A stretch of DNA of 64,000 nucleotides from Vicingus serpentipes (GTDB lineage Bacteria > Bacteroidota > Bacteroidia > Flavobacteriales_E > Vicingaceae). The translations under genes were made by a program, and so were the position numbers. The stretch is taken from positions 124,001 to 188,000 of the forward strand of contig NZ_VOOS01000004.1 in the NCBI RefSeq assembly GCF_007993035.1. The letters run 5' to 3'. This document shows, one piece after another, positions 42,822-53,341 of the stretch. Under the pieces are notes generated by a model, which worked only from the letters and a program-made list of their open reading frames with translations, did no database searches and was not told where the DNA came from. Within the stretch, counting starts at the first letter, position 1. Each line of letters starts with the position of its first letter.

Positions 42822-44312
42822 CTAAATTACCACTTTTTTTGGTCTTTCTATAAGGTAAATTATAGCTGCAAAAGCTATTAATAAAAGACTATGAACACTG
42901 TATTTTAAAAATCCTGACGTTAAATCAATATAACTGCTTATAAGGTAAAATCCAAACGAAATTGTTAAGTATAAAAATATCTTGGGTAAATCGTATTTAA
43001 TTGGATAATGTTTTCTACTTAAAATAAATGATAATAACATCATTGAAAAATAACAAATTAGTGTAGCCCATGCCGACCCTACATAACCATAAACTGGAAT
43101 CCAAACATAATTTAAAGCAATTGTAATTAATGCCCCAAAAATACCAATGTATGCTCCATATTTTGTTTTTCCACTTAACTTGTACCATATAGATTGGTTA
43201 TAATATATCCCCAAACTTATATTTGCAAACATTAAAATTGGCACTACATGTAAACCCTCCCAAAAAGCTTCGTTTGGAATAAAATATTTTACAACATCAA
43301 TAAATAACATAACTCCTAAAAAAATGGTTGCGCAAACTATCACAAAATAGGTCATTACTTTCGAATAATTTTCCTTAGCATTTACTTCTTTTTCTTGAGC
43401 AAAAAAGAATGGTTCTGCTGCATATCTAAATGCTTGAATAAATAGTGTAATAATTATTGAAACTTTATAGCATGCTCCATAAATTCCAATCTGTGATAAT
43501 GTTTCTTTTTCTCCTAAAACATCAAACAACATTCTTTTTAGCATTATTCTATCAATTGTTTCATTAACAATTCCTGCCAAACCAAAAATTAACAGGGGTA
43601 AAGCATAAATAAACATTTTTTTAAGTAAACTTAATTCAAAGCCATACTTAGCATAAATCATTTCGGGCAATAGAAGAACAAACTTTATAATACTTGCTAT
43701 TAAGTTTGATATGAAAACATAACCCACACCAATATTAGGATTGTAAAAAGTGTCTATTATCCAATTAGTTTTCCCGCTTGCATGCATTGGGCGACAATAA
43801 GCTAGAAAAAATAAGTTTAATCCAACAAAAACAATAATATTAGCAAAGTTTACAATAACAAATTTTGTGGCTTTATTCTCTGCTCTTAACCTTGCCATTG
43901 GTATAGATGACACAGCGTCTAAGCCAACAATAATTGCAAACCAAGTAACAAACTCTTTATTATTTGGATATTTTAACCAATCAGCAATTGATTGGTTAAA
44001 CAAAAATGCAACGGAAATAAAAATAAAAGATGTTGCTAATAAAGAATAAATTATAGTTGTATAAACTTTCTGTTTACTCTCATCTTTTTGAGTAGAATAC
44101 CTAAAATAGGCCGTTTCCATGCCATAAGTTAAAAAAACAACTAAAAACGCAACATAAGAATACATTTCAGTAATAATTCCATATTGGTCTGTAGAAAACT
44201 TAGCAGCACCGATATAAATTGGGACTAAAAACCATGTCATTAACCTTCCAATAATGGTTGTAAGACCATAGATGGCAGTTTGACTTGCTAATTTTTTTAG
44301 TGGATTTGACAA
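42822..44312 (-). CDS. Polysaccharide biosynthesis flippase (MOP superfamily)
   Basis: A 496-aa polytopic membrane protein with about 14 helices, of the Wzx/MurJ-like MOP group. The N-terminus [20 protein letters not shown] and the repeated G-Y-x-G-S-A-W motif ([16 protein letters not shown], about 415-430) are typical. It would move lipid-linked oligosaccharides across the inner membrane for surface polysaccharide. It precedes dut by 23 bases and follows the enoyl-CoA hydratase gene. Confidence 0.92.
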   Translation of the reverse strand: MSNPLKKLASQTAIYGLTTIIGRLMTWFLVPIYIGAAKFSTDQYGIITEMYSYVAFLVVFLTYGMETAYFRYSTQKDESKQKVYTTIIYSLLATSFIFISVAFLFNQSIADWLKYPNNKEFVTWFAIIVGLDAVSSIPMARLRAENKATKFVIVNFANIIVFVGLNLFFLAYCRPMHASGKTNWIIDTFYNPNIGVGYVFISNLIASIIKFVLLLPEMIYAKYGFELSLLKKMFIYALPLLIFGLAGIVNETIDRIMLKRMLFDVLGEKETLSQIGIYGACYKVSIIITLFIQAFRYAAEPFFFAQEKEVNAKENYSKVMTYFVIVCATIFLGVMLFIDVVKYFIPNEAFWEGLHVVPILMFANISLGIYYNQSIWYKLSGKTKYGAYIGIFGALITIALNYVWIPVYGYVGSAWATLICYFSMMLLSFILSRKHYPIKYDLPKIFLYLTISFGFYLISSYIDLTSGFLKYSVHSLLLIAFAAIIYLIERPKKVVI

Positions 44313-44321
44313 TTTTTCAAT

Positions 44322-45104
44322 TTATTTCCCAGGAAAATTGGCTTTTCGTTTTTCAATAAAAGCAGTTGTTCCTTCTTTAAAATCTTCTGTTCCAAAGCAT
44401 TTTCCAAACTCTTCTATTTCAGTATCAAAACCATTTACACCATCAGTATAACCTGCATTTACAGCTCTTATTGCACTTGCTATTGCAACAGATGAGTTTT
44501 TAACAATCTTTAACGCAATTTTTTGGCAGGAAGCTAGTAATTCTTCTTGTGTTGTAACCTGATTTACTAATCCATAACCGTAAGCTTCTTCGGCAGAAAT
44601 CATTTTTGCAGTCATTATCATTTCCATAGCTCTCCCCTTACCAACTAATTGAGCCAGCCGTTGTGTTCCACCATACCCAGGAATAACTCCTAAAGTAACC
44701 TCTGGCAATCCTAATTTAGCATTGTCTGAAGCTAATCTAAAATGACAACTCATCGCCAACTCTAAACCTCCTCCTAGGGCAAATCCATTAACAGCTGCAA
44801 TTACTGGTGTTGTTAAATTTTGAACTACGTCAAATAAATATTGATGTCCTTTTGCAGCCAATTCTTTCCCTTCAGCAACATCAAACTGATAAAACTCTTT
44901 AATGTCTGCACCAGCTACAAAAGCTTTTTCACCTGAACCTGTAATAATTATTGCTTTTACATTATCGTCACTTTCCAAACTCTTAAAAGCATCTCCTAAC
45001 TCTTTTATAGTTTCAGAATTTAATGCATTTAACTGATTAGGACGGTTAATTGTTAAAACAGCGACTTTTTCTGCTATTTCAATTATAATGTTGTTGTAAC
45101 TCAT
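44322..45104 (-). CDS. Enoyl-CoA hydratase/isomerase family protein
   Basis: A 260-aa crotonase-fold protein. AFVAGADIKEF (about 61-71) and GFALGGGLELAM (about 102-113) form the oxyanion hole, and both catalytic glutamates of true hydratases are present (LELAMSCHF and GLPEVTLGVIPG). It most likely hydrates trans-2-enoyl-CoA in fatty acid breakdown, although related reactions are possible. It is the first gene of a run with the flippase, dut and nucleotidyltransferase genes. Confidence 0.93.
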   Translation of the reverse strand: MSYNNIIIEIAEKVAVLTINRPNQLNALNSETIKELGDAFKSLESDDNVKAIIITGSGEKAFVAGADIKEFYQFDVAEGKELAAKGHQYLFDVVQNLTTPVIAAVNGFALGGGLELAMSCHFRLASDNAKLGLPEVTLGVIPGYGGTQRLAQLVGKGRAMEMIMTAKMISAEEAYGYGLVNQVTTQEELLASCQKIALKIVKNSSVAIASAIRAVNAGYTDGVNGFDTEIEEFGKCFGTEDFKEGTTAFIEKRKANFPGK

Positions 45105-45206
45105 TGCTAATATTTTTTATTTATGAAAACAAAAATAAAACATTGAACAACAATGAAGAAACTATTTAAAATAAGTTGTAAAAAAGAAATGTTAAAAAAG
45201 GTTCAA

Positions 45207-46286
45207 TTAAAGGTTTCCTGTACTCCCTTTCATTGTTACGTGTTTACTTCCCTGACCAAACAAAGTACCCTCAAAATCATTAAATTGTATCGAAAATTCA
45301 AATCCGTTTACACTTTTACCTCCAGCACCATTTAATGCCGAAAGATTATAATCGTAAGAACCACTTAATTTAAAGTTTCCAAATTTGAAAAACAAAACAG
45401 GAATAATTGCGTCTTTATAACGATATAAAAGTTGTGCTCCTATGTATGAATCTTTTAAGTAACCAGTGTACTTTGTATTAGTCATTAAAGAATATCTAAA
45501 CTCAGGTCCAAAAGTAAGTTCTCTAGATGTGTTTTGCATCATATATAAAAAAGTACCTCCAACAACAAACTTCGAACTATTTATTGAAGCTAAATATTTA
45601 CCATGACCAACATATCTTCTACTGATTTGGCTTTCTCCATCCGATAAAAATTCATACTTAGGTTCAAACAAACGAAAAGAAGCTAACCCTAACTCAAGAA
45701 GTTTTTGATCGTTATTTGTAACAGCTTTACTTCCTGTATGATATCTATAGCTAATACCTGCAGACATATCTATTATACTTGTTGAAACTACCGCAAAATT
45801 TTCACCACTCGATAATTCAGGGTTATATTCATATCCATTATATTGTGACCCCCATTCAATATTGTCTGGGTTAACAGATTTTTGAATATAGCTCCCCATA
45901 ATACCAAGAGCTATTTTACTGTTTTTCCCAACAAATAGGGCTGAACTTATGACAAAATTAATTTCATTAGTCCCTAAATTTCCAGCTCCAGCTTTGTCAG
46001 TATAAAAAGCTAATCCAGTTCCAATGTAGCCTCTTTTCCAATTCATTTTTTCTGAAAAAATTGGTAAATCGATCGAAATTCCAGTTGTTTTAAATGAATT
46101 TTCTATCCCTGTCCATTGTGTTCGATAATTAATGTTTGCCCTACTGTAGCCGTTTCCCATTCCTGCTAACCCTGGGTTAAGAAGTAATGGTGAAGAATTA
46201 AATTGAGAAAATCTATTATCCTGAGCAAACAAGTCTTGTTTACTCAAAAACACTAAGGTTATTATTAAAAAAATAAGTTTTTTCAT
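45207..46286 (-). CDS. PorP/SprF family type IX secretion membrane protein
   Basis: A 359-aa outer-membrane beta-barrel of the PorP/SprF family, with a signal peptide (about 1-21) and the family start QDNRFSQFNSSPLLLNPGLAG (residues after cleavage). SprF-type proteins are needed for export or anchoring of the SprB-like adhesin encoded next to them. Here the gene begins 2 bases after a 1,229-aa gene with a type B sorting domain, so the pair is very probably a cargo-partner unit. Confidence 0.94.
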   Translation of the reverse strand: MKKLIFLIITLVFLSKQDLFAQDNRFSQFNSSPLLLNPGLAGMGNGYSRANINYRTQWTGIENSFKTTGISIDLPIFSEKMNWKRGYIGTGLAFYTDKAGAGNLGTNEINFVISSALFVGKNSKIALGIMGSYIQKSVNPDNIEWGSQYNGYEYNPELSSGENFAVVSTSIIDMSAGISYRYHTGSKAVTNNDQKLLELGLASFRLFEPKYEFLSDGESQISRRYVGHGKYLASINSSKFVVGGTFLYMMQNTSRELTFGPEFRYSLMTNTKYTGYLKDSYIGAQLLYRYKDAIIPVLFFKFGNFKLSGSYDYNLSALNGAGGKSVNGFEFSIQFNDFEGTLFGQGSKHVTMKGSTGNL

Positions 46287-46288
46287 TA

Positions 46289-49200
46289 TTATCTAAATAA
46301 CGTAATTGTACCGCTTTGCTCAACTGTTGTTTGATCTACCATACTAGCTTCAAACTTGTAAACATAAACTCCAGCATCTAATTTTTTCCCATTATGAGTA
46401 CCATCCCAACTATTTTTCTGGTCATTTGATTCAAAAATTAAAGTTCCCCACTTATCAAATATTTGTATTGTCATTAAGGAAATACTTTTACTTCTTACAT
46501 CTACAAAATCATTTAACCCATCTCCATTAGGAGAAAACCCGTTAGGAATAAATAAATCAGGTACAACTATTTCAATATTTACTGATCCGCTAGAAATACA
46601 ACCATTTGAATCTTGAACAGTTACAAAGTAAGTTATATTTTCAGTAGGTTTAGCTATTGGACTTTGGCATGCTACACAAGATAAAAAGTCTGCTGGCGAC
46701 CATAAATAATTTTCTCCTCCTGTTGTAGTCAGTGTAATTTCATCTTGTATAGTTATTATCGTGTCAGAAATTGTTGTTACTATTGGTAAAGGATTGACAA
46801 TAATTAATTGACTTAGAACAAGTTCTGAAACACAAAATGTTGATGCTGTAACAGAAATTAGACTATCATTTTGTGGTGTAAACGTAAAAGATGATGAAGT
46901 TGTACTGTCTGGCCACCACAAAATATTGTCGGCATTTACGGATAGTGTTGTTGTTTCACCTATACAAAGTGCTGTATCAATTACTGATAATGTTGGCGCA
47001 ACTACACTTCTCACGTCCATAGAAATTGTATTTGATACCTCTGAGCAATTATTATTGCTGTTTAAAACAACTGCTGCTTGATAGTTTTCAGAAGTTACAG
47101 CTGTAAAAATTGGATTCGCAATTGATGCATCAGATAGTTGTGTTGATGGTGTCCATGAAATACTATAAGCATTACTACATGTTGCATTAAATGTTCCTAG
47201 CAAGCCTGCTGAAGGGTTTGTAGTGTTCAATAGTTCTGTATTATTTGCGTCAAATAATTGAACAGTATTTTCAATATCAGTAGCACCTGAAATATATTCA
47301 AGAGTTAAAATATCTCCTTCGTTGATTGGTATAACCATAGAATAAGAGCAAGAGCCACTTGTGCATGCATCTACAGCAACTCCTGACTCATAAATAATAC
47401 CGTTAATTTTAACGTCAACACCTTCAAATCCGCTCCATCCATCACCAACAGCATCTGAGAGGGTTAATAAATAAGTACATTCATCTAAAATCCCATCTAG
47501 GTTAATATTCACAACGTCACCTTCACAAATAACAGTGTCAGGAGAAGCTGATAAATTAATTTGAGGATAAACAACAACATGTTTATTCCATGTAACACTT
47601 CCACATCCTGTTGTTGCAGTAACAGAAACTAAACTGTCATTTTGAGGAGAAAAAGTGAAAGTTGAACTATTTGAATTATCAGGCCAAAACACTGAGTCTG
47701 CACCATTTACAATAAACGTTGATGAAGCTCCAAAACAAATAGCCGAATCACCAGCAATTGTAGGTAAATCGTTTGAACTAACCCCGATTGTAATTGAATC
47801 AGATACTACCGAACATTCGGGATGTGCAATATTAAAAACTTCAACTGCATAAGTGTTTGTTGTTGTTCCATTAAAAATAGGTGTTTGAATCATCGGATCT
47901 GACAAATCTATTGTTGGACCCCAGCTAAAAGATAGATTTTGATAAAACAAATTCAAAGTAAGGTCTATAGTTACATTGTCACTAAAAGCGTCTTCATCGT
48001 TTGCAGAAATTGTTACACTTGTAATAGGTAAAAACGCACTTAAATCTAAATCCGTTTGATTACATTGTTGAGTAAATTGAGTCACTCCATTAATAATTAT
48101 ATCATAAGTATACCAATTAGGACAATTTGTTCCCGTAAATGCAGCGTCTAATGTAATAGAAGTTATGTCTGCTCCAGCAGGAATACAAGAAAAGCTATTA
48201 ATAGTTACATCAGTATTAGGGTCATCGTCTTGCCCTGTTACTGAAGCTGTTTCTTGGCAGCTTACAAGGTTTCCTGAAATTCCTAACACATCTAATTGCA
48301 CTTGTTGTCCTTCACAAATAGAAGTATCACTAATCATAATAGCATTTAATTCTTCTAAAACAAATACACTTATAGTGGTATCAAATTCACAACCATATTC
48401 ATCTGTTACCTGAAAAATATATTGATTTTCGCCTTCAACCTGAGTGTATGCAACAGACATTGAATCATATGAAGCAATAATATCTGGCGATGCTTGCCAA
48501 AATCCATCGGCAATTGCAACATCATAAAATTCTGAGTTAGGGTTAATGTCAGGATTTAATGTAATTCCCCATTCAAAAATATAACCATTATCAGCGCCTA
48601 TATTATCAGTAACTGTTATAGTCCAGTTACCATCAATTGGGCACCCAATAAGGCTGTTAAAACTTTCTTCAGGCAAGAAATCCCCCGGAGTTAAAATATT
48701 GTTTCCTGGATCAAAAGTTGAAGGAATATAGTTGCCTGCAATATTTTCATCAACCATAGTTCCCATTGCTGCTCCTAATGTAAAACAATAGTCCATACCA
48801 ATTCCAGGGTCATTACTGCCGTCATCATTTGCATCTCCTAAGAAAGTACCTCCAGAACCACCTCCGCCATAATTATCCGCCAACATAATTGTTGTTCCAT
48901 TAGGGCAAGTTAATTGAAAATCAAGGTCTCCAATATAAGAATGTTCAATATTCATACATACTGTTTCTATGTCTGTCCCCGCATTTATTGTTTGTCCAGG
49001 AAACCCACTAATCCCCACTGATGTAGTATATGAATTACCATTCCCATCTGGCAAAAAAGTTTGTCCAGTTACTGTACCTCCAGCTGTAATAGCTCCAGAG
49101 TTAGGCGAAACACCTGACCCAGAACCTGTTATCTGATTAAAACCACCCATTAACAGGATGGTATCTCCAAAACATGTACTATCAGGCATTGCTAAAATAC

Positions 49201-49978
49201 CTGAAAAAGTAGGCGTTATACCTGTTCTTACTTTGTGTATAATTTGCTCTTGACAACCATTTGCATCAGTTATTGTTAAAAGCACAGCAAAACCACCTTC
49301 GCTATCATAAATTATTGCCTCATTCTGATTTGTAGACTCGGTTCCTTCTCCAAAATTCCATTCGTAAGTGGAAGTAGCATCACTTTGTGTATAATTAATT
49401 CCATTAATTCCATTGTGAGGATAAGCTGCAGAAGCACTAAAAAAGACAGTGTCTCCAGCACAAATATTTGTATAGCTAGAATCAGGTCCATAAGATGTAA
49501 GTGCTGGAACTGTTGTGACAATTGGATCTATTGGCTGACATACTTTTACACAATTTAATATTGCAATCCAGCCTGTATCTGCAATTGCTCCGTCAGAAAC
49601 AAATTTGAAAGTAATACATCCTGAGGGATTGGCTGTTGTTGATGTAACACCAACAGGAGGGTTATCATTATTATATGCTCCAATTAGTGGTGAAGAGGTT
49701 GAACTTCCATCGTAAACATATAAAGTATCTGATGGATCAATACTGAACAATTCTCCAAAACCAACATTAACTGTATTACCTCCTCCTGTTCCGTCAGAAC
49801 AAAATGTTATAGTATAATTTTCATTATTTTGATAAAAACCACTAGAATCACTATCATACATTGTTGTCGAACATGTTGTATATGACCCTTCTTGATCTAT
49901 AGTATAATTCTGAGCTTCAGATTTATTAAAAAATCCAAAAAAAGCAACTACCAATAATGTTTTGATGTATTTCTTCAT
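46289..49978 (-). CDS. SprB-like surface protein with gliding-motility C-terminal domain
   Basis: A 1,229-aa secreted protein: signal peptide (about 1-22), a CUB-like domain (about 25-145), a PKD domain (about 160-255), a proprotein-convertase P-like domain (about 325-480, MNIEHSYIGDLDFQL to NGYIFEWGITLNP), then Ig-like/PKD modules, including a diverged repeat pair (SVFWPDNSNSSTFTFSPQND and LWWPDSTTSSSFTFTPQND). The C-terminal type B sorting domain opens with FIPNGFSPNGDGLNDF and ends TITLFR. It is exported by the type IX system and probably moved or anchored with the SprF-like partner downstream. Likely role: adhesion or gliding. Confidence 0.92.
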   Translation of the reverse strand: MKKYIKTLLVVAFFGFFNKSEAQNYTIDQEGSYTTCSTTMYDSDSSGFYQNNENYTITFCSDGTGGGNTVNVGFGELFSIDPSDTLYVYDGSSTSSPLIGAYNNDNPPVGVTSTTANPSGCITFKFVSDGAIADTGWIAILNCVKVCQPIDPIVTTVPALTSYGPDSSYTNICAGDTVFFSASAAYPHNGINGINYTQSDATSTYEWNFGEGTESTNQNEAIIYDSEGGFAVLLTITDANGCQEQIIHKVRTGITPTFSGILAMPDSTCFGDTILLMGGFNQITGSGSGVSPNSGAITAGGTVTGQTFLPDGNGNSYTTSVGISGFPGQTINAGTDIETVCMNIEHSYIGDLDFQLTCPNGTTIMLADNYGGGGSGGTFLGDANDDGSNDPGIGMDYCFTLGAAMGTMVDENIAGNYIPSTFDPGNNILTPGDFLPEESFNSLIGCPIDGNWTITVTDNIGADNGYIFEWGITLNPDINPNSEFYDVAIADGFWQASPDIIASYDSMSVAYTQVEGENQYIFQVTDEYGCEFDTTISVFVLEELNAIMISDTSICEGQQVQLDVLGISGNLVSCQETASVTGQDDDPNTDVTINSFSCIPAGADITSITLDAAFTGTNCPNWYTYDIIINGVTQFTQQCNQTDLDLSAFLPITSVTISANDEDAFSDNVTIDLTLNLFYQNLSFSWGPTIDLSDPMIQTPIFNGTTTNTYAVEVFNIAHPECSVVSDSITIGVSSNDLPTIAGDSAICFGASSTFIVNGADSVFWPDNSNSSTFTFSPQNDSLVSVTATTGCGSVTWNKHVVVYPQINLSASPDTVICEGDVVNINLDGILDECTYLLTLSDAVGDGWSGFEGVDVKINGIIYESGVAVDACTSGSCSYSMVIPINEGDILTLEYISGATDIENTVQLFDANNTELLNTTNPSAGLLGTFNATCSNAYSISWTPSTQLSDASIANPIFTAVTSENYQAAVVLNSNNNCSEVSNTISMDVRSVVAPTLSVIDTALCIGETTTLSVNADNILWWPDSTTSSSFTFTPQNDSLISVTASTFCVSELVLSQLIIVNPLPIVTTISDTIITIQDEITLTTTGGENYLWSPADFLSCVACQSPIAKPTENITYFVTVQDSNGCISSGSVNIEIVVPDLFIPNGFSPNGDGLNDFVDVRSKSISLMTIQIFDKWGTLIFESNDQKNSWDGTHNGKKLDAGVYVYKFEASMVDQTTVEQSGTITLFR

Positions 49979-50024
49979 TTACAAAACGATTTATCCGTTT
50001 AACTAAATCATGTTAAACTTATAA

Positions 50025-50032
50025 CAAATTTA
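50025..50032 (-). promoter_or_regulatory. -7 box for the SprB-like/SprF operon
   Basis: TAAATTTG on the minus strand matches TAnnTTTG and lies 46 bases before the adhesin ATG at 49978. No -33 TTG is seen. Confidence 0.5.
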
Positions 50033-50089
50033 ACATTTTTACATTTAGTAGACGATTTGGACTCTAAGAAGTTGCTTTGACTCGATTGT

Positions 50090-50815
50090 TTATGAAAAAA
50101 CCTCAATAAATACTTCTCTAGATTTGATATTTTTTAAATTAAATGAATGTAATGAAAAATACTCTATAACATCTGTTAGTAATTTTTTCCTTGTTTCATT
50201 TGTAATTATTATACGTTCTTCTTCGTTAAAATTGAAATTTAATAACTGCCTTATAAAACTTGATTCTTCAACAGAACAAAAATAAACATGCTGTGGCTTT
50301 AGAACTTTAAACACCCCTTCATATAAATCAAAAAATACTGCGTTTTCATCTAAAATTCCTTGAGGATAAATTCCTAAATATTTTGTGAATTGTAATAGAA
50401 ATATTAAATGAAAATTACTGTTGTTATTTTCTGATAAATCAAAAAATTCAATAGCGTGATAAATAAAATCAAACATTTCTGGGTTTGACTCTTCTTCCTT
50501 AATTAATTTGCTTAGGCATTCTGCTAAAAAAAAAGCCGTCGAACTCTTATAAATATTAAAAGGAATAGATTGGAAAAGTACTCCTGATTTAATATTATTT
50601 AGACTTTGAAGTCCCTTGTTTTCTTTATGGTATGCCGTTATTTCAACTAAAGAGAGCGGCTGCAAAAATGCTTTTTGCATTTTAGTCTTTTTGTTCCCTA
50701 AGCCTTTAAGAATATAGGATTGTATTCCAAATTTTCTAGTGTAAATTTTAGCAATTACACTATTTTCTGAGTATTTAAAATAATTAAGAACAACACCGTT
50801 TGTTGTGTGTAGCAT
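50090..50815 (-). CDS. recO: DNA repair protein RecO
   Basis: Recombination mediator that helps load RecA at gaps. The 241-aa protein has the N-terminal OB-fold with the typical NGVVLNYFKYSENSVIAKIYT and a helical C-terminal domain; the four zinc cysteines found in some RecO proteins are absent. Its first base overlaps the last base of porZ, so the pair is co-translated, a conserved adjacency in Flavobacteriia. Confidence 0.92.
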   Translation of the reverse strand: MLHTTNGVVLNYFKYSENSVIAKIYTRKFGIQSYILKGLGNKKTKMQKAFLQPLSLVEITAYHKENKGLQSLNNIKSGVLFQSIPFNIYKSSTAFFLAECLSKLIKEEESNPEMFDFIYHAIEFFDLSENNNSNFHLIFLLQFTKYLGIYPQGILDENAVFFDLYEGVFKVLKPQHVYFCSVEESSFIRQLLNFNFNEEERIIITNETRKKLLTDVIEYFSLHSFNLKNIKSREVFIEVFS

Positions 50816-53139
50816 TAGTTAACAAATAAAATTTTGGCTGCTTTTTTTAGTTCGCCATCTTTTGTTGCATTAAAAACTAAATAAACACCCGTTTGAACTC
50901 TATTTCCATTTAAATCATTCCCATCCCAAATAGCTTGCCCTCCATAAGATATAGTTTGAGAAACTATATTACCACTAATATCTGTTATTCGAACATCAGT
51001 ATCTTTAGTAAGACCCCTTATAGCAATTACCCCAGTATAATCAGGTTTAACTGGATTTGGATAAACAAAAACATTATCAAAATCTTCATTACTTTCAGTT
51101 GCGGTACCTTTATAGGAAATTAGCCCTTTTTCTGTAGCAATAAACACCTCTCCTGTTTTACCATTAATTTTAATATCAAAAATATTATTTGAAAACAATG
51201 GGCTGTTATCAGTTGTGAAATGTGAAATTTGTTCCGTCCCATCTTCACTCATTAAAAAAACACCTGAGCTTTGGGTTCCAAACCATTTACGATTAGCACC
51301 ATCTATCGCAATTGAAGTTACTAGTTCCGATTCTAATAAAATTTGTGTTTGCCCATCTTCTTGAACAAATATTTGACTTGCAGTAATATTCTGACTAAAA
51401 ACATCATTTGGATTGTTAATTACAGCAACACCCTCATCAGATCCAATCCAAATTTCACCGTCTAAATCTATTTCCATTGAGTAAATTCTAGCTCCAGGCA
51501 AATTAGCATCAAAAATATTGGCATTATTAGTATTTGATGAATTTATATAAACAAATCTATCATCTGATAATTCTTGCAAGGTCTTATTGTCATCAAACAC
51601 TAATATTCCATTTTCTCTTAAATCTGCAATCCATTTCCATCCATTAGCGTCAACTAATGTTTTTGTATAATAACTATCCTTTGTTAAAATACCCTGAAAA
51701 CTATAATTATACCAATCTCCGTTGGGAGTTCTTACGGATAATGGACTATCAGAATATGAGCTTAAAGCCCATAAGTTTTGTTCGCTATCAAATACTAAAG
51801 ATGAAACTCGAGTTGTTCCAAAGAAAGTGCTATCTAAAGGTGTGTTTTGAGCTAAAAATTGATCTACTTTAGTGTTTCCATTAAATTCAAACAAACCTTG
51901 ATCCCAAGCTCCATAATAAACATGGTTTTTATTAGAAGGGTCTATTGCTATTGCAACAAAATCTCTTACTTTTTTATTATCTTTATCATAAATTGATTTT
52001 GGTACAGTTTCATCCCAAAAGTTATTTTCCCAAAAATTTGGTGTGTCGTATAAAAAAGTTCCATAAGCTCCACTAACCATTCCAAGCTTACCATCAACAA
52101 AATCCATTAAAAAAGAAAAAGATGAATTTGGTCCACTAGGAGCTATAATCTCCCCATTCCAATTATCAGTGAGCTTTATTAATCCCCTATCATTGTCGGC
52201 AATCCAAAAAACATTATCTTTTATTATGACATCAAATGGACTAAGACTAAATTGGCCCTTGTATGTATAAACTTGTTGTACAAGATTCAAATCTAAATCA
52301 TAAGAACTAGCACTACTATTTTCGATAACAATTAGTTTGTTTTCAAACACAGAAAGTTGAGTAATATTAAGTCCATTTGGTAAAAACTTAGACCAAGTAC
52401 CGGCATCATTATAATAAATTGTATCAGAAGCCCACAGAGGATCGTCGTATGAAACAAATAATCTGTTTGAAAAAAAAGTTATTTGATTATAATTTTTAGG
52501 TCCTAATTCAGGAACTATATTCCATTCGTTATAATCAGCTAAATTACCACTCGTTTTACTTGCAAAATAAACTCCCTCTTCTGATGCTGCATATATATTG
52601 TTGGCATCAAAAGCTATAGCATTAACCCCTATGTATTCACCATTTATCCCAATATAGTAGGTATCTATTATCTCGTTTTTTAAACAATCTAACACAACTA
52701 TCCCAAACCCAGTTGATAGGTAAGCTAAGTTATCTTTAATATAAATGTTATTAATTGATTTATCTCCAATAATATTACTGTTCTTGACGAAAGGAATATT
52801 TATGATAATATTTTCTTTTGTCATTAGATCAATATTCCCATTAGAATAAGTGATAACCAATTTTTCTGCAATATTATTGTATTCTAAATTTGACAAACCA
52901 ATATCTGATAACCCATTAACAAGGTTTAATCTTTGAATAGAATTATCTGCTAAATTATAAGTAAATAAGGCTGAAGAAGATGCGCAATAAACTATGTTGT
53001 TGCCATAAGTAACAGAAACTGCATCAGTATATCTTAGATGATCTCGCCAAGAACCAACAGGGATTTCTTGAGAAAAGGTATCCAGAGAAATCACAGTAAT
53101 TAAAAAAAGTAAAATGTGTTTAAAAATTTGACGTTTCAT
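50815..53139 (-). CDS. porZ: PorZ-like type IX secretion component
   Basis: A 774-aa exported protein with a signal peptide (about 1-23), then GSWRDHLRYTDAVSVTYG, the usual PorZ start, and two seven-bladed beta-propeller regions (about 30-340 and 345-680) with two-component-regulator-propeller-like motifs such as GEIWIGSDEGVAVIN. The C-terminal type A sorting-like domain (FVYPNPVKPDYTGVIAIRG to KAAKILFVN) is retained in PorZ. PorZ sits on the cell surface and takes part in attaching cargo to lipopolysaccharide. Upstream is the divergent tRNA-Arg gene. Confidence 0.9.
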   Translation of the reverse strand: MKRQIFKHILLFLITVISLDTFSQEIPVGSWRDHLRYTDAVSVTYGNNIVYCASSSALFTYNLADNSIQRLNLVNGLSDIGLSNLEYNNIAEKLVITYSNGNIDLMTKENIIINIPFVKNSNIIGDKSINNIYIKDNLAYLSTGFGIVVLDCLKNEIIDTYYIGINGEYIGVNAIAFDANNIYAASEEGVYFASKTSGNLADYNEWNIVPELGPKNYNQITFFSNRLFVSYDDPLWASDTIYYNDAGTWSKFLPNGLNITQLSVFENKLIVIENSSASSYDLDLNLVQQVYTYKGQFSLSPFDVIIKDNVFWIADNDRGLIKLTDNWNGEIIAPSGPNSSFSFLMDFVDGKLGMVSGAYGTFLYDTPNFWENNFWDETVPKSIYDKDNKKVRDFVAIAIDPSNKNHVYYGAWDQGLFEFNGNTKVDQFLAQNTPLDSTFFGTTRVSSLVFDSEQNLWALSSYSDSPLSVRTPNGDWYNYSFQGILTKDSYYTKTLVDANGWKWIADLRENGILVFDDNKTLQELSDDRFVYINSSNTNNANIFDANLPGARIYSMEIDLDGEIWIGSDEGVAVINNPNDVFSQNITASQIFVQEDGQTQILLESELVTSIAIDGANRKWFGTQSSGVFLMSEDGTEQISHFTTDNSPLFSNNIFDIKINGKTGEVFIATEKGLISYKGTATESNEDFDNVFVYPNPVKPDYTGVIAIRGLTKDTDVRITDISGNIVSQTISYGGQAIWDGNDLNGNRVQTGVYLVFNATKDGELKKAAKILFVN

Positions 53140-53187
53140 GAAGTTTCTTAACTATAAAACTAAACTATTTATTGTGTAAAAATATGA

Positions 53188-53195
53188 TATATTTG
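53188..53195 (+). promoter_or_regulatory. -7 box for tRNA-Arg
   Basis: TATATTTG matches TAnnTTTG and ends 10 bases before the tRNA 5' end, so the primary transcript would have a leader of only a few bases. A TTG occurs 13 bases upstream, closer than the usual -33 spacing. Confidence 0.6.
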
Positions 53196-53205
53196 CTAAA
53201 TAAAT

Positions 53206-53279
53206 GGCCTCGTAGTTCAACTGGATAGAATATCAGATTTCGGCTCTGATGGTTGAAGGTTCGAATCCTTCCGAGGTCA
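53206..53279 (+). tRNA. tRNA-Arg (anticodon TCG)
   Basis: A full cloverleaf of 74 bases: acceptor stem GGCCTCG with CGAGGTC (one G-U pair) and discriminator A; D stem GTTC/GAAT; anticodon stem TCAGA/TCTGA with loop TTTCGGC, giving anticodon TCG at 53240-53242; T stem GAAGG/CCTTC with TTCGAAT loop. CCA is not encoded and would be added after transcription. Confidence 0.95.
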
Positions 53280-53341
53280 CTACCAAATCAACAATCTTTT
53301 TTATCACGATTGTTTTGATATATTTATAATTCAACCTATAA

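Noticed and set aside
45153-45335. Small plus-strand frame at the 3' end of the PorP/SprF gene
   Set aside because: It overlaps the end of a clear barrel protein on the other strand and has no recognisable domain or promoter.
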